The position numbers and the translations under genes are program-made. A stretch of 64,000 nt of DNA from Methylobacterium sp. AMS5 (GTDB taxonomy: Bacteria > Pseudomonadota > Alphaproteobacteria > Rhizobiales > Beijerinckiaceae). Below the pieces are notes generated by a model, which saw only the letters and a program-made list of their open reading frames with translations, did no database searches and was not told the DNA's origin. Each line of letters opens with the position of its first letter. Within the stretch, counting starts at the first letter, position 1. Location: NCBI RefSeq assembly GCF_001542815.1, contig NZ_CP006992.1, positions 1,160,001-1,224,000 on the forward strand, written 5' to 3'. Positions 55,501-64,000 of the stretch are shown piece after piece.

Positions 55501-58500
55501 CTCGGGCTCGTCGGCGGCAGCGTCACGGGCTCCTCCATCGTGGGCGGTCTCGTCGGCACCAACAACGGCACGGTGAGCCAGTCCTACGCAAGCGGCAGCG
55601 TCACGGGCTCCTCCGGCGTGGGCGGCCTCGTCGGTGAAATGTTCAACAGCGCCACGGTGAGCCAGTCCTACGCCAGCGGCAGCGTCACGGGCTTCGGCAG
55701 CTCCGTGGGCGGCCTCGTCGGCTTCAGCAGCGGCACGGTGAGCCAGTCCTACGCAAGCGGCAGCGTCACGGGCTCCTCCAACTACGTGGGCGGCCTCGTC
55801 GGCTTCAGCAGCGGCACGGTGAGCCAGTCCTACGCCAGCGGCAGCGTCACGGGCTCCTCCATCGTGGGCGGCCTCGTCGGCAACAACAACTACTACGGCA
55901 CGGTGAGCCAGTCCTATGCCAGCGGCAGCGTCACGGGCTCCTCCAACGTGGGCGGCCTCGTCGGCCGAACCGACGGCGCCTTGGAGAACACCTACTGGGA
56001 TGCGCAGACCACCGGGCGGGCGAACGGCGTCGGCGCCGGCTCGTCCGCCGGCTCCACCGGGCTGACCACGGTGCAGGCGCGCTCCCAGGCCGGCTACATC
56101 AATCCGCTCGACACCACCCAAAGCTTCGACTTCGGCACCGTCTGGTATCAGGCCGGGGACATGCGGCCGATCCTGCGCAGCGAGGCGGCGGCTCCGGTCG
56201 GGGGCGTGATTGCGGTCTCGAACCTGCACCAGTTGCAACTGATGGGCGCCAACCTCGCCGGGTCCTACCGCCTGACCCGCGATCTCGACGCCTCGGCCAC
56301 GGCCGCCACGGACGCATCGACCGGCCCCTGGGGGGCGGGCGGGTTCGTGCCGGTGGGGACCTCCAGCACCCCGTTCACCGGCAGCCTGGACGGGGCGGGG
56401 CACACGATCACCGGGCTGACCATCGCCCGGCCGAGCCAGGCCGGTGTCGGGCTAATCGGCTTCCTTGGTACGGGCGGCCGCGTGAGCGGCCTCGGCCTTG
56501 TCGGCGGCAGCGTCTCGGGCTCCTCCATCGTGGGCGGTCTCGTCGGCACCAACAACGGCACGGTGAGCCAGTCCTACGCAAGCGGCAGCGTCACGGGCTC
56601 CTCCGGCGTGGGCGGCCTCGTCGGTGAAATCTACTACGGCGCCACGGTGAGCCAGTCCTACGCCAGCGGCAGCGTCACGGGCTCCTCCAACTCCGTGGGC
56701 GGCCTCGTCGGCTTCAACAACGGCACGGTGAGCCAGTCCTACGCCAGCGGCAGCGCCACGGGCTCCTCCTCCGTGGGCGGCCTCGTCGGCTACAACTCCG
56801 GCGGCACGGTGAGCCAGTCCTACGCCAGCGGCAGCGCCACGGGCTCCTCCAGGGTGGGCGGCCTCGTCGGCAACAACGACGGCACGGTGAGCCAGTCCTA
56901 TGCCAGCGGCAGCGTCTCGGGCTCCTCCTCCGTGGGCGGCCTCGTCGGCCGAACCGTCGGCGCCTTGGAGAACACCTACTGGGACACGCAGGCCACCGGG
57001 CAGAGCCGCGGCGTCGGCGCCGGCTCGTCCGCCGGCGCCACCGGCCTGACCACGGCGCAGATGCAGGATCTCGCCAGCTTCCGAGCCAACTATGCCGGCT
57101 TCGACTTCGCCACCGTCTGGGCGCCGCCGAACCAGGTCGGCCAGGGGGGGCAGGGCATCGCCTTCTATCCGCAGCTCTACGGCCTCTCGAACGTCGTCGC
57201 CGTCACGCCCAGCAGCAGCCGCACCTATGGCAGCGGCAGCGCGCCGATCGCGTCCTATGCCGGCCTGCGCCCCGGCGACTTCGTGACGACGCTCGGCACT
57301 CTGAGCAGCGGCGCCAGCCGAACCTCCGACGTCGGCAACTACGCGGTGACCGCCTCCGGCACCGCCGTCACGAGCCCGGCGGGCAACGCCACCCGCATCC
57401 TCTACGTCCCCGGCACGCTGAGCATCACCCCGGCGACCATCACCGTGACGGGCGCCACCGGGGTGACCAAGACCTACGACGGCACCACCGCCCTGCCGGG
57501 CGGCAGCACCGGCTTCACCAGCGCCGGCGTCCTGTTCGGTGACGACGTCAGGGTGGCCGGCAACGCGGCCTACGACAGCGCCCGCGCCGGCACCCGCTCG
57601 GTGCTCGTCTCCGGCCTGTCGCTGAGCGGGGCCAAGGCGGGCAACTACGTGCTGTCCGCCGTCGCTGGCACGGGTACGATCGATCGGGCCAGCCTCGCCG
57701 TCTCCGGCGTGACCGCCCTCGACAAGACCTACGACGGCACCGCCGCCGCCACGCTCAGCGGCACCGCCACCGTCACCGCACTCGCCGGTGACGTGGTCGC
57801 GCTGGGCGGCACCGGCATCGGCAGCCTCGCCGACAAGAATGCCGGCCGGAACAAACCGGTCACCGTCACCGGCTACACCCTCTCCGGCACCGACGCCGGC
57901 AACTACACCCTCGTCCAGCCCACCGGCCTCACCGCCGACATCGCCCGCGCCAACCTGACCGTCTCCGGCGTGACCGCCCTCGACAAGACCTACGACGGCA
58001 CCACCGCGGCCACACTCAGCGGCACCGCGACGGTCTTCGCATTCTCCGGTGACGTGGTCGCGCTGGGCGGTACCGGCACCGGCAGCTTCGCCGACAAGAA
58101 TGCCGGCCGGAACAAGCCGGTCACCGTCACCGGCTACACCCTCTCCGGCACCGACGCCGGCAACTACACCCTCGTCCAGCCCACCGGCCTCACCGCCGAC
58201 ATCGCCAGGGCCAACCTCGCCGTCTCCGGCGTCAGCGCCGCCGGCAAGACCTACGACGGCACCACCGCGGCCACACTCAGCGGCACCGCGACGGTCTTCG
58301 CACTCACCGGTGACGTGGTCGCGGTGGGCGGCACCGGCCGCGGCGCCTTCGCCGACAAGAATGCCGGCCGGAACAAACCGGTCACCGTCACCGGCTACAC
58401 CCTGACCGGCACCGACGCCGGCAACTACGTCGTCATCCAGCCCACCGGCCTCACCGCCGACATCGCTCGCGCCAACCTGACCGTCTCCGGCGTGACCGCC

Positions 58501-61500
58501 CTCGACAAGACCTACGACGGCACCACCGCGGCCACGCTCAGCGGCACCGCGACGGTCTTCGCATTCACCGGTGACGTGGTCGCGCTGGGCGGCACCGGCA
58601 CCGGCAGCTTCGCCGACAAGAACGCCGGCCGGAACAAACCGGTCACCGTCACGGGCTACACCCTGACCGGCACCGACGCCGGCAACTACACCCTCGTCCA
58701 GCCCACTGGCCTCACCGCCGACATCGCCCGCGCCACGCTGACCTACACCGCCGATGCGGTCCGCCGCACCTACGGCGCGGCCAGCCCGGCGCTGACCGGG
58801 ACGGTGACCGGCTTCGTCCCCGGCGAGAGCCTGGCCAGCGCCACCACCGGCACGCTCGCCTTCGGCACGACGGCCACCGCGTCGAGCAACGTCGACACCT
58901 ACGCGATCACCGGCAGCGGGCTCAGCGCCGGCAACTACGTCTTGGTTCAGGCGGCGGGCAATGCCGCCGCACTCACCGTCGATCCCGCAGCGCTCAGCAT
59001 CAGCGGCGCCAGGACCTACGACGCCACCACCGGGTTCACGGCGGATCAGATCACGGTTGCGGGCGGCGTCAACGGCGAGACCCTCACGCTCACCGCCGGC
59101 TCCGGCACCGCGGCCTCCGCCGATGCCGGCACTTACGCGGGATCGAGCCTGACCGGCCTGCGCCTCGCGGTCGCCGGCGGCAACGGCGCGGCCGCCAACT
59201 ACCGCCTGCCGGCCACCGCTACGCTCAGCATCACCCCGGCTCCGGTGATCGTCACCGCCCGCTCCGGATCTTCGACCTACGGCGACACGCCGGCCGATCC
59301 CGGCCTGTCGGCCAGCGGCCTCGTCGGCGGCGAGGGTGTCGGCGTGCTCACCGGCCTGTCCAGCGGCTTCGGCCTCGATGCCGCCAGCGCGGCGGGCCGC
59401 TACACCCTTGCCGTCGCCGGCACCCTGACCAACCGCAATTACCGGATCGACCGGATCGAGACCGGCACCTTCACCGTCGATCCGCGCGCCCTCACCGTCA
59501 CCGCCGACGCGCAGACCCGCCGCTACGGTGATCCCAACCCGGCGCTGACCTACACCGTCGGCGGGCGCGGCCTCGTCAACGGCGACCGGCTCGCGGGTGC
59601 GCTCGCGACGGGCGCGGCGGTCACGTCCGGCGTCGGGGGCTATGCCGTCACGCAAGGGTCGCTGGCGGCCTCGGCCAACTACAGGCTGACCTATCAGGGC
59701 GCCGACCTCGCCGTCACCGCCCGGCCGGTGACGCTCTCCGGCACGCGCGTCTACGATGCGACCACCGGCATTGCGGGCGGGCTGCTGACGATCGCCAACC
59801 GCGTCGACGGGGACAGCGTGAGCGTCTCCGGCACCGGGACCCTCGCGGGCCGGAACGCCGGGACCCAGACCCTCGCCGACCTCTCCGGTCTGCGCCTGTC
59901 GAACCCGAACTACACCCTCGCCGGTGCGGGCGGCACGGTCACGGTCACGCAGGCCCTGCTCACGGCGCGTGGCGCTCAGGGCATCGACAAGACCTACGAC
60001 GGCACCGCCGCCCTGCCCGCCGGACGCCGCCTCGTCGACCTTGCGGGCATCCTCGGCACCGATGCCGGCCGCATCGGCCTCGACAGCATCGCGGCCGGCT
60101 ACGACAGCGGCGATGCGGGCCCCCGCACGATCACGGTGAGCGGCCTGCGGCTGACCGGCGCGGAAGCGGCCAACTACCGCCTCTCGGCCACCTCCGTCAT
60201 CGCCGCCGGCACCATCGCCCCGGCCTCCATCACCGTCACGGCCCAAGGTGGACGCTCGGTCTACGGCGACACGCCGGCCGATCCGGGCCTGTCGGCCAGC
60301 GGCCTCGTCGGCGGACAGGACGCGAGCGTGCTCACCGGCCTGTCCAACAGCTTCGACCTCGACGCCGCCAGCGCGGCGGGCCGCTATACCCTCGCCGTCA
60401 CCGGCTCGCTGACCAACCGCAACTACGTCGTCGCCGACCGCCGGAGCGGCACCTGGACGGTGACCCCACGCGCGCTCGTGGTCACGCCGGATGCGCTCAC
60501 CCGCGCCTACGGTGAGGCCACCCCGGCGCGGGGCACAGCCGCCGGCGACGGCCTCGTCAACGGCGACCGCCTTGACGGCGTCGGGCTTCTGACGCCGGCC
60601 ACCGCGGCCAGCGGCGTCGGACGCTACGCCCTCACCGGCACCGACGCGACCTTCGCGGCGGGCTCGGCCGGCAACTACGCCATCACCTACACCACGCGCG
60701 GTCACGGCCTCACCATCGTGCCACGCGCGGTGACGGTCACGGCACAGGGGCAGACCCGGGTCTACGGCGATGCCAACCCGACGCTGACCTACACCGTCGG
60801 CGGGCGTGGCCTCGCCGACGGCGACGCCCTGAGCGGCAGCCTCGCCACCATCGCCACGGCCGGCAGCGGCGTCGGGGACTACGCCATCACGCAAGGGTCG
60901 CTGGCGGCCTCGGCCAACTACGCGCTGACCTACCAAGGCGCCGACCTCGCCGTCACGCCGCGCGCCGTGACGCTGTCGGGCACGCGGGTCTACGACGGCG
61001 GCACCGGTTTCGTCGGCGGCTTGCTCACCGCAGGCAACCTCGTCAACGGGGATGCGGTAACCGTCGCCGGCACCGGCATCCTCGCGGCCAAGGACGCCGG
61101 CAGCCGGGCGCTTTCCGACCTCTCCGGCCTCGCTCTGTCGAACCCGAACTACACGCTCTCCGGTGCCGCGGGCACGGTCGCGATCATGCCGGCCACCCTG
61201 ACCTACACCGCCGACGCCGCCCGCCGGACCTACGGCAGCGCCAATCCGGCGCTCACCGGCCGCGTCGCCGGCTTCCTCGGCGCCGACACGCCGGCCAACA
61301 GCACGACCGGCACCCTCGCCTTCACCACGCAAGCGGGCGCCGGCAGCAACGTCGGCAGCTACGCCGTCACCGGTTCCGGGCTGAGCGCCGGCAACTACCT
61401 CCTCGTCCAGGCCGCCGGCAACGCCACGGCTCTCACCGTCGCTCCGGCCCTGCTCACCGTCACCGGCACGAAGACCTACGACGCCACAACCGAGTTCCAC

Positions 61501-62448
61501 GCCGGTCAACTCGCCGTCGCCGGGGGCGTCACCGGCGAGACCGTCACCCTCACCGCCGGGGCCGGCTCCCCCCTCTCTGCCGATGCCGCCATCTACACGG
61601 GATCGCGCCTCACCGGCCTGCGCCTGGCGGTCGCCGGCGGGAACGGGCTGGCCTCGAACTATGCCCTGCCCGCCACCGGCACGCTCACGATCACACCGGC
61701 CCTCGTCACCGTCGCGGCCGAGGGCGGCCGCTCGGTCTACGGCGACACGCCCATCGATCCGGGTCTGTCGGCCAGCGGCCTCGTCGGCGGACAGGACGCG
61801 AGCGTGCTCACCGGCCTGTCCAGCAGCTTCGATCTCGATGCCACCCGCGCCGCCGGGGCGTACCGCCTCACGGTGACGGGCCGGCTCACCAACGGCAACT
61901 ACCGCGTCGGCGCCACCGAAGCCGGCCGCTACACCATCGACCGGCGCCCGCTCACCATCACCGCCGACGGGCTCACCCGGGTCTACGGCGACGCCAACCC
62001 GATCCTGACCTACACCCTGGGCGGACGCGGCCTCGCCAACGGCGACCGCCTGACCGGTGTGCTGGCCACCGCGGCCGACGCGGCCAGCGAGCCGGGCCTC
62101 TACCGCATCACCCGCGGCAGCCTCTCGGCCTCGGCCAATTACAGCCTCGGCTTCGTCGGCGCAGATCTTGCCGTGCTTGCGAGGCCGACACAGCCGCAGC
62201 CCGAGCCGCGGCCGATCGCCCTCGCCCCCTCCGGCTTGGCCAGCTCCGTCGAACGCGCCGCCCGCCTCGACGCTCGCCCGGTCGCCCCCGACCTGCCGCT
62301 CCTCCTCGGGGCCGGCCCGGACGGCGCCCTGCGCGTCTCCGACCCGCGCTTCGACGCCACCCTCGTCTGCACCAGCCAGCAGGGCGGCTGCTTCCTCACG
62401 CCGCTCATCGCGGCGCCTGCGCCGCAGGCCGGCCTGTCCGCCCGCTGA
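52591..62448 (+). CDS. TpsA2: giant filamentous-hemagglutinin-like exoprotein with GLUG and MBG/YDG repeats
   Basis: 3285 aa. Signal peptide 1-37, TPS domain 38-150 (NWQGFSVGGGNRVDIHQPNA, YLVNPNGVTITRSG), a beta-helical stem to about 620, then two to three modules of 20-30 residue GLUG repeats (GTVSQSYASGSVTGSS, VGGLVG; about 720-1490). A long C-terminal array of MBG/YDG immunoglobulin-like domains follows (about 1530-3170; KTYDGTTAATLSGTATV, VYGDTPADPGLSASGLVGG). A short Pro-rich end has two Cys (CTSQQGGC), a disulfide that may lock the tip. Exported by the TpsB just upstream and probably displayed for adhesion or biofilm. A 24-nt gap leads to the IalB-like gene. Confidence 0.93.
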   Translation: MSRPASPRIRAFTSALLASTALVGIGLVPLCPVPVRAEPLPTGGQVVSGGVTIGAPNGNALAITQSSQSAIVNWQGFSVGGGNRVDIHQPNANAAILNRVTGATPSTIAGQLNANGQVYLVNPNGVTITRSGQVNAAGFVASSLGISDEDFKAGRRPFRGSGASAPVTNHGAITIGRGGYAALIGGRVTNTGTIQVPMGRVGLGAGERATLDLSGDGFLQVAVPTQAKGRGALVEHAGTISADGGSVTLTAAAARDMARQAVNLSGVVEARAVAGRNGRITLSGGEGAVALAPNARLDASGLDGADGGRVRITGGRLDVAGRVDVSGARGGRARLKAGESLALSGRVLAEGRTGQGGRVTATAPTIATHAALIEASGASGGGVVRVGGGRLGQGPLARAERVTVDAASTIRADATVRGDGGDVVVWSDVATRFAGTITARGGASGGSGGQAEVSSKGVLSYDGTTVLTAARGAFGTLLLDPHDITIANAPDSGVSGFTATGERSVIDAARLLTALTTAHVVVSTGPTGNESGTITVAAPLTWNTGANLTLQAAGGIALNAPITAQAGGLILQAGAGSAVTATADLSVARFTLASGNWTQNAATLPGFATADFRIADGASFLRAVGGDGTNADPYRLSDVYGLQGMGSSADYRAASYRLASDIDAAGTATWWGGQGFVPVGTDAAPFTGSLDGAGHTVSGLTIARPNQSFVGLIGVLGTGGSVSSLGLVGGSVTGSDNVGGLVGNNSGTVSRSYASGSVTGSLDVGGLVGNNTGTVSQSYASGSVTGSSIVGGLVGSNTGPLTSTYWDTQTTGRANGVGAGSSSGATGLTTVQARSQAGYINPLDTTQSFDFGTVWYQAGDLRPILRSEAAAPVGGVIAVSNLHQLQLMGANLAGSYRLTRDLDASATAATDASTGPWGAGGFVPVGTNTAGFTGSLDGAGHTITGLTIARPSQNYVGLIGLLGAGGGVSGLGLVGGSVTGSSIVGGLVGTNNGTVSQSYASGSVTGSSGVGGLVGEMFNSATVSQSYASGSVTGFGSSVGGLVGFSSGTVSQSYASGSVTGSSNYVGGLVGFSSGTVSQSYASGSVTGSSIVGGLVGNNNYYGTVSQSYASGSVTGSSNVGGLVGRTDGALENTYWDAQTTGRANGVGAGSSAGSTGLTTVQARSQAGYINPLDTTQSFDFGTVWYQAGDMRPILRSEAAAPVGGVIAVSNLHQLQLMGANLAGSYRLTRDLDASATAATDASTGPWGAGGFVPVGTSSTPFTGSLDGAGHTITGLTIARPSQAGVGLIGFLGTGGRVSGLGLVGGSVSGSSIVGGLVGTNNGTVSQSYASGSVTGSSGVGGLVGEIYYGATVSQSYASGSVTGSSNSVGGLVGFNNGTVSQSYASGSATGSSSVGGLVGYNSGGTVSQSYASGSATGSSRVGGLVGNNDGTVSQSYASGSVSGSSSVGGLVGRTVGALENTYWDTQATGQSRGVGAGSSAGATGLTTAQMQDLASFRANYAGFDFATVWAPPNQVGQGGQGIAFYPQLYGLSNVVAVTPSSSRTYGSGSAPIASYAGLRPGDFVTTLGTLSSGASRTSDVGNYAVTASGTAVTSPAGNATRILYVPGTLSITPATITVTGATGVTKTYDGTTALPGGSTGFTSAGVLFGDDVRVAGNAAYDSARAGTRSVLVSGLSLSGAKAGNYVLSAVAGTGTIDRASLAVSGVTALDKTYDGTAAATLSGTATVTALAGDVVALGGTGIGSLADKNAGRNKPVTVTGYTLSGTDAGNYTLVQPTGLTADIARANLTVSGVTALDKTYDGTTAATLSGTATVFAFSGDVVALGGTGTGSFADKNAGRNKPVTVTGYTLSGTDAGNYTLVQPTGLTADIARANLAVSGVSAAGKTYDGTTAATLSGTATVFALTGDVVAVGGTGRGAFADKNAGRNKPVTVTGYTLTGTDAGNYVVIQPTGLTADIARANLTVSGVTALDKTYDGTTAATLSGTATVFAFTGDVVALGGTGTGSFADKNAGRNKPVTVTGYTLTGTDAGNYTLVQPTGLTADIARATLTYTADAVRRTYGAASPALTGTVTGFVPGESLASATTGTLAFGTTATASSNVDTYAITGSGLSAGNYVLVQAAGNAAALTVDPAALSISGARTYDATTGFTADQITVAGGVNGETLTLTAGSGTAASADAGTYAGSSLTGLRLAVAGGNGAAANYRLPATATLSITPAPVIVTARSGSSTYGDTPADPGLSASGLVGGEGVGVLTGLSSGFGLDAASAAGRYTLAVAGTLTNRNYRIDRIETGTFTVDPRALTVTADAQTRRYGDPNPALTYTVGGRGLVNGDRLAGALATGAAVTSGVGGYAVTQGSLAASANYRLTYQGADLAVTARPVTLSGTRVYDATTGIAGGLLTIANRVDGDSVSVSGTGTLAGRNAGTQTLADLSGLRLSNPNYTLAGAGGTVTVTQALLTARGAQGIDKTYDGTAALPAGRRLVDLAGILGTDAGRIGLDSIAAGYDSGDAGPRTITVSGLRLTGAEAANYRLSATSVIAAGTIAPASITVTAQGGRSVYGDTPADPGLSASGLVGGQDASVLTGLSNSFDLDAASAAGRYTLAVTGSLTNRNYVVADRRSGTWTVTPRALVVTPDALTRAYGEATPARGTAAGDGLVNGDRLDGVGLLTPATAASGVGRYALTGTDATFAAGSAGNYAITYTTRGHGLTIVPRAVTVTAQGQTRVYGDANPTLTYTVGGRGLADGDALSGSLATIATAGSGVGDYAITQGSLAASANYALTYQGADLAVTPRAVTLSGTRVYDGGTGFVGGLLTAGNLVNGDAVTVAGTGILAAKDAGSRALSDLSGLALSNPNYTLSGAAGTVAIMPATLTYTADAARRTYGSANPALTGRVAGFLGADTPANSTTGTLAFTTQAGAGSNVGSYAVTGSGLSAGNYLLVQAAGNATALTVAPALLTVTGTKTYDATTEFHAGQLAVAGGVTGETVTLTAGAGSPLSADAAIYTGSRLTGLRLAVAGGNGLASNYALPATGTLTITPALVTVAAEGGRSVYGDTPIDPGLSASGLVGGQDASVLTGLSSSFDLDATRAAGAYRLTVTGRLTNGNYRVGATEAGRYTIDRRPLTITADGLTRVYGDANPILTYTLGGRGLANGDRLTGVLATAADAASEPGLYRITRGSLSASANYSLGFVGADLAVLARPTQPQPEPRPIALAPSGLASSVERAARLDARPVAPDLPLLLGAGPDGALRVSDPRFDATLVCTSQQGGCFLTPLIAAPAPQAGLSAR
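54780..56960 (+). repeat. Tandem GLUG-coding repeats in tpsA2
   Basis: About 70-80 bp units (CACGGTGAGCCAGTCCTACG and GTGGGCGGCCTCGTCGG recur many times) plus a roughly 1-kb higher-order repeat: the block starting CAGGCGCGCTCCCAGGCCGG at 55084 recurs at 56072 with few changes. Slippage and recombination between units would change protein length in frame. Confidence 0.85.
57690..58740 (+). repeat. Four near-identical YDG-domain repeats in tpsA2
   Basis: Units of about 260 bp, each coding VSGVTALDKTYDG (VSGVSAAGKTYDG in one), GRNKPVTVTGYTL and QPTGLTADIARA, begin near 57690, 57950, 58210 and 58475. DNA identity is high enough to suggest recent duplication. Confidence 0.85.
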
Positions 62449-62472
62449 GCCCGAACCGGATCCCCCGCACCG

Positions 62473-63198
62473 ATGAAGCTGCTCCCGCTGTTCTCCCGCG
62501 CCGTCGTCCCCCTCGACCGCGAGGCCCACCGCACCCGGCATCTCGCCCAGCCCCAGCGCTTCGGCTTTGCCCGCGGCAGCCACCTTGTGCCGTCCGCCGG
62601 CTTCCTCAGCTTGTGCCGTCCGGCCGCTGTCGCCGCCGTGCTGGCCGGAGGTGCGCTCTTCCTCGGCTCCGCCCTGGCGCAACCAACGAGCGGCAAGCCT
62701 CCCGCCGCCCCGGCCGCGCCGCCACCGGTCCCGTCCGAACCGGGCGTGACCACCGCCAGCTACGGTGACTGGGTCCTTCGGTGCCAGCGCCTCGGCCCGC
62801 CCGAGAAGACCGTGCGCCTGTGCGAGGTGTCGCAAGGCATGCAGGTGCAGGGGCAGCCCGCGCCGATCGCCCAGGTCGCGATCGGGCGGGTGCCGGGCGA
62901 GACGGAACTGCGGATGACGGCGCTGCTGCCGGTGGCGGTGAGCTTCCCCTCGACCGTCCGGGTCGGGCTCGACGAGCGGGACGTCAAGGCGTCGATGCCG
63001 GACCTCGCGTGGCGGCGCTGCCTGCCCGGCGGCTGTCTGGCCGACGGGGCGGTGAAGGAGGAGGTCCTGAAGCGCTGGCGCGAGGCGGAGGCGCCGGGCC
63101 GGCTGCTGTTCAAGGATGCGGGTGGACAGGAGATGGCGCTTCCGCTCTCCTTCCGCGGCCTCGGCCCCGCCCTCGACGCGCTCGGCAAGGAGCGCTGA
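62473..63198 (+). CDS. Invasion-associated-locus-B (IalB) family protein
   Basis: 241 aa. An unusual long N-terminal stretch of about 50 residues precedes a signal-like helix (AAVAAVLAGGALFLGSALAQ, cleavage near residue 74), so the mature start may be later than the annotated ATG. The IalB core follows: YGDWVLRCQRLG, then CEVSQGMQVQGQ, AIGRVPGETELRM and PDLAWRRCLPGGCLADG, with conserved Cys residues that pair in the periplasm. Bartonella IalB helps invasion; most homologues in free-living species have no known role. It directly follows tpsA2 and may be co-transcribed. Confidence 0.85.
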   Translation: MKLLPLFSRAVVPLDREAHRTRHLAQPQRFGFARGSHLVPSAGFLSLCRPAAVAAVLAGGALFLGSALAQPTSGKPPAAPAAPPPVPSEPGVTTASYGDWVLRCQRLGPPEKTVRLCEVSQGMQVQGQPAPIAQVAIGRVPGETELRMTALLPVAVSFPSTVRVGLDERDVKASMPDLAWRRCLPGGCLADGAVKEEVLKRWREAEAPGRLLFKDAGGQEMALPLSFRGLGPALDALGKER

Positions 63199-63238
63199 TC
63201 CGGCCAGACAGGCCAGCCTACGCAGAGGGAGAAGCGGT

Positions 63239-64000
63239 ATGAGCATGATCGGAGGGCGCCTCGCTCGGACGGTTGGCCTTGCGGCCCTCCTATGCGCAAT
63301 TGCGACGGTCGCTGCGGCCGATGACGGTCGCGGCCTGCGGCGCGCGGGTGATCCGAACCGGGTCAGCCTCTCGGGCCTGTCATCGGGCGCCGCGATGGCC
63401 GTTCAATACGCCGTGGCCCATTCGGGTTCGGTCGAGGCGGTGGGCGCCGTCGCAGGACCGCAATGGGGCTGCGCCGATGGGAGCCTCTCGCGGGCGGTCA
63501 ATGCCTGCCTGTGCGGCCGCAGCGCGTTGACGCCCACGATCGATACGGCTCACCGCCTGGCTGCCGACGGTGCGATCGACAGCCTCGTGTCGGGTCGACC
63601 GCAGGCCTTGAGCCGGTCCTGGGTGTTCCAAAGCCCGGCCGACGAGACCGTTACGGTGGGGTCGGGTCGTGCGGATGCGGCCTTCCTCACCGCGTTCATC
63701 GGCGCTGCGGCAAGCCTCGACGAAGGCAACGCCGCGGATGGAAGCAGCCGCGCCGGGCACGGCATCATCACGCCCGATGGCAGCGCGGCCTGCGCCGCCG
63801 ACGACCGGGAGGCGGACTTCGTCCGGCGCTGCGGCGCGGAGGACAACGTGGGCAAGATGTTCCATTCGCTGTTCGGTGCCGGTGCGCCCTACGACCCGAG
63901 CCAGCGGGCCCCGCAGGTCCCCGAATCCGAGGTCTGGGCGTTCGATCAGCAGTCCCTCATCGACCGGGTGAAGGCCGGTAGTCCCGCCCTCGCGAACGAC
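63239..64000 (+). CDS. PHB-depolymerase-like extracellular esterase, 3' end outside window
   Basis: The frame opens at ATG 63239 (AGAGGGAGAAG upstream) and stays open to the window edge, 254 codons. Signal peptide about 1-27 (LARTVGLAALLCAIATVAAA). The nucleophile elbow is GLSSGAAMA (residues about 49-57), as in type-2 short-chain PHA depolymerases. VFQSPADETV probably carries the catalytic Asp, as in that fold. Several Cys (CADG, NACLCG, CAADD, RRCG) suggest disulfides. Substrate may be polyhydroxyalkanoate or another polyester. It follows the IalB-like gene by 40 nt. Confidence 0.78.
   Translation, partial: MSMIGGRLARTVGLAALLCAIATVAAADDGRGLRRAGDPNRVSLSGLSSGAAMAVQYAVAHSGSVEAVGAVAGPQWGCADGSLSRAVNACLCGRSALTPTIDTAHRLAADGAIDSLVSGRPQALSRSWVFQSPADETVTVGSGRADAAFLTAFIGAAASLDEGNAADGSSRAGHGIITPDGSAACAADDREADFVRRCGAEDNVGKMFHSLFGAGAPYDPSQRAPQVPESEVWAFDQQSLIDRVKAGSPALAND

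Noticed and set aside
52168..56403. Two long minus-strand frames (659 and 629 codons) opposite tpsB/tpsA2
   Set aside because: Repetitive AHDGGARDAAAG-type text is the antisense of GLUG repeats.
54780..56960. Regularly spaced repeats considered as a CRISPR array
   Set aside because: Units are in frame inside a protein gene, spacers are not unique, and no cas genes are present.
56452..63246. Continuous minus-strand frame of 2264 codons opposite tpsA2
   Set aside because: Its product is Arg/Gly/Ala-rich with DNA-driven repeats and no fold. It mirrors the codon bias of the repetitive tpsA2 gene on the other strand.

Overview
The window looks like an accessory, insertion-rich stretch of chromosome or megaplasmid from a high-GC alphaproteobacterium. 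Methylobacterium/Methylorubrum is the best guess. This is an inference from the GC-rich codon use, a PQQ alcohol dehydrogenase, a ribbon-helix-helix protein of the MC-x-LF type, a small HNH-like protein of a kind I associate with this group, and the mixture of insertion-sequence families. I see no rRNA, tRNA or CRISPR array.

Layout. 1-840: end of a response-regulator diguanylate cyclase. 1-6.5 kb: small unknown gene, serine resolvase, AbrB/PIN toxin-antitoxin pair, intact IS5-type element, then a pile of IS remnants (ISL3, IS110, two IS3 pieces). 7.0-23.2 kb: an alcohol-oxidation island. It has a sigma-54 promoter, an AldA-type lactaldehyde dehydrogenase, an outer-membrane porin, a periplasmic Rieske protein next to a PQQ alcohol dehydrogenase, an AcoR-type sigma-54 activator, a decayed lactate dehydrogenase cut by IS66, an RHH protein, a GldA-type glycerol dehydrogenase, a glyoxalase, a Tat-exported small subunit with a GMC flavoprotein, and an aquaglyceroporin. 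24.0-30.1 kb: a frameshifted HNH-like gene and a very large trimeric autotransporter on the minus strand. 30.4-32.0 kb: IS5 and IS110 remnants. 32.1-38.5 kb: AraC regulator divergent from a wrecked two-partner-secretion (TPS) locus, with tpsB deleted and tpsA interrupted by IS3. 38.6-50.2 kb: exopolysaccharide cluster (Wzy-like polymerase, Wzz/Wzc-like protein, deacetylase, beta-helix protein, Wzx-like flippase, GT2, FemAB-like, WecG-like). 50.3-62.4 kb: intact TPS locus with a 3285-residue exoprotein, then an IalB-family protein and the start of a PHB-depolymerase-like gene.

How the genes fit together. The island fits uptake and oxidation of a small polyol or diol (glycerol or 1,2-propanediol are the obvious candidates). 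The porin and GlpF would admit it. The PQQ enzyme, the GMC complex and GldA would oxidise the alcohol. AldA would oxidise the aldehyde, and a lost FMN lactate dehydrogenase once continued the route. The sigma-54 promoter before aldA and the AcoR-type activator suggest induction by a substrate. This is inference, since no gene fixes the substrate.

The most striking structure is that an araC-promoter-tpsB module occurs three times in different states of decay. Two tpsA copies with near-identical first ~2 kb stand as direct repeats around the exopolysaccharide cluster. The second most striking is the pairing of a Rieske protein with a PQQ dehydrogenase that lacks the usual vicinal cysteine pair.
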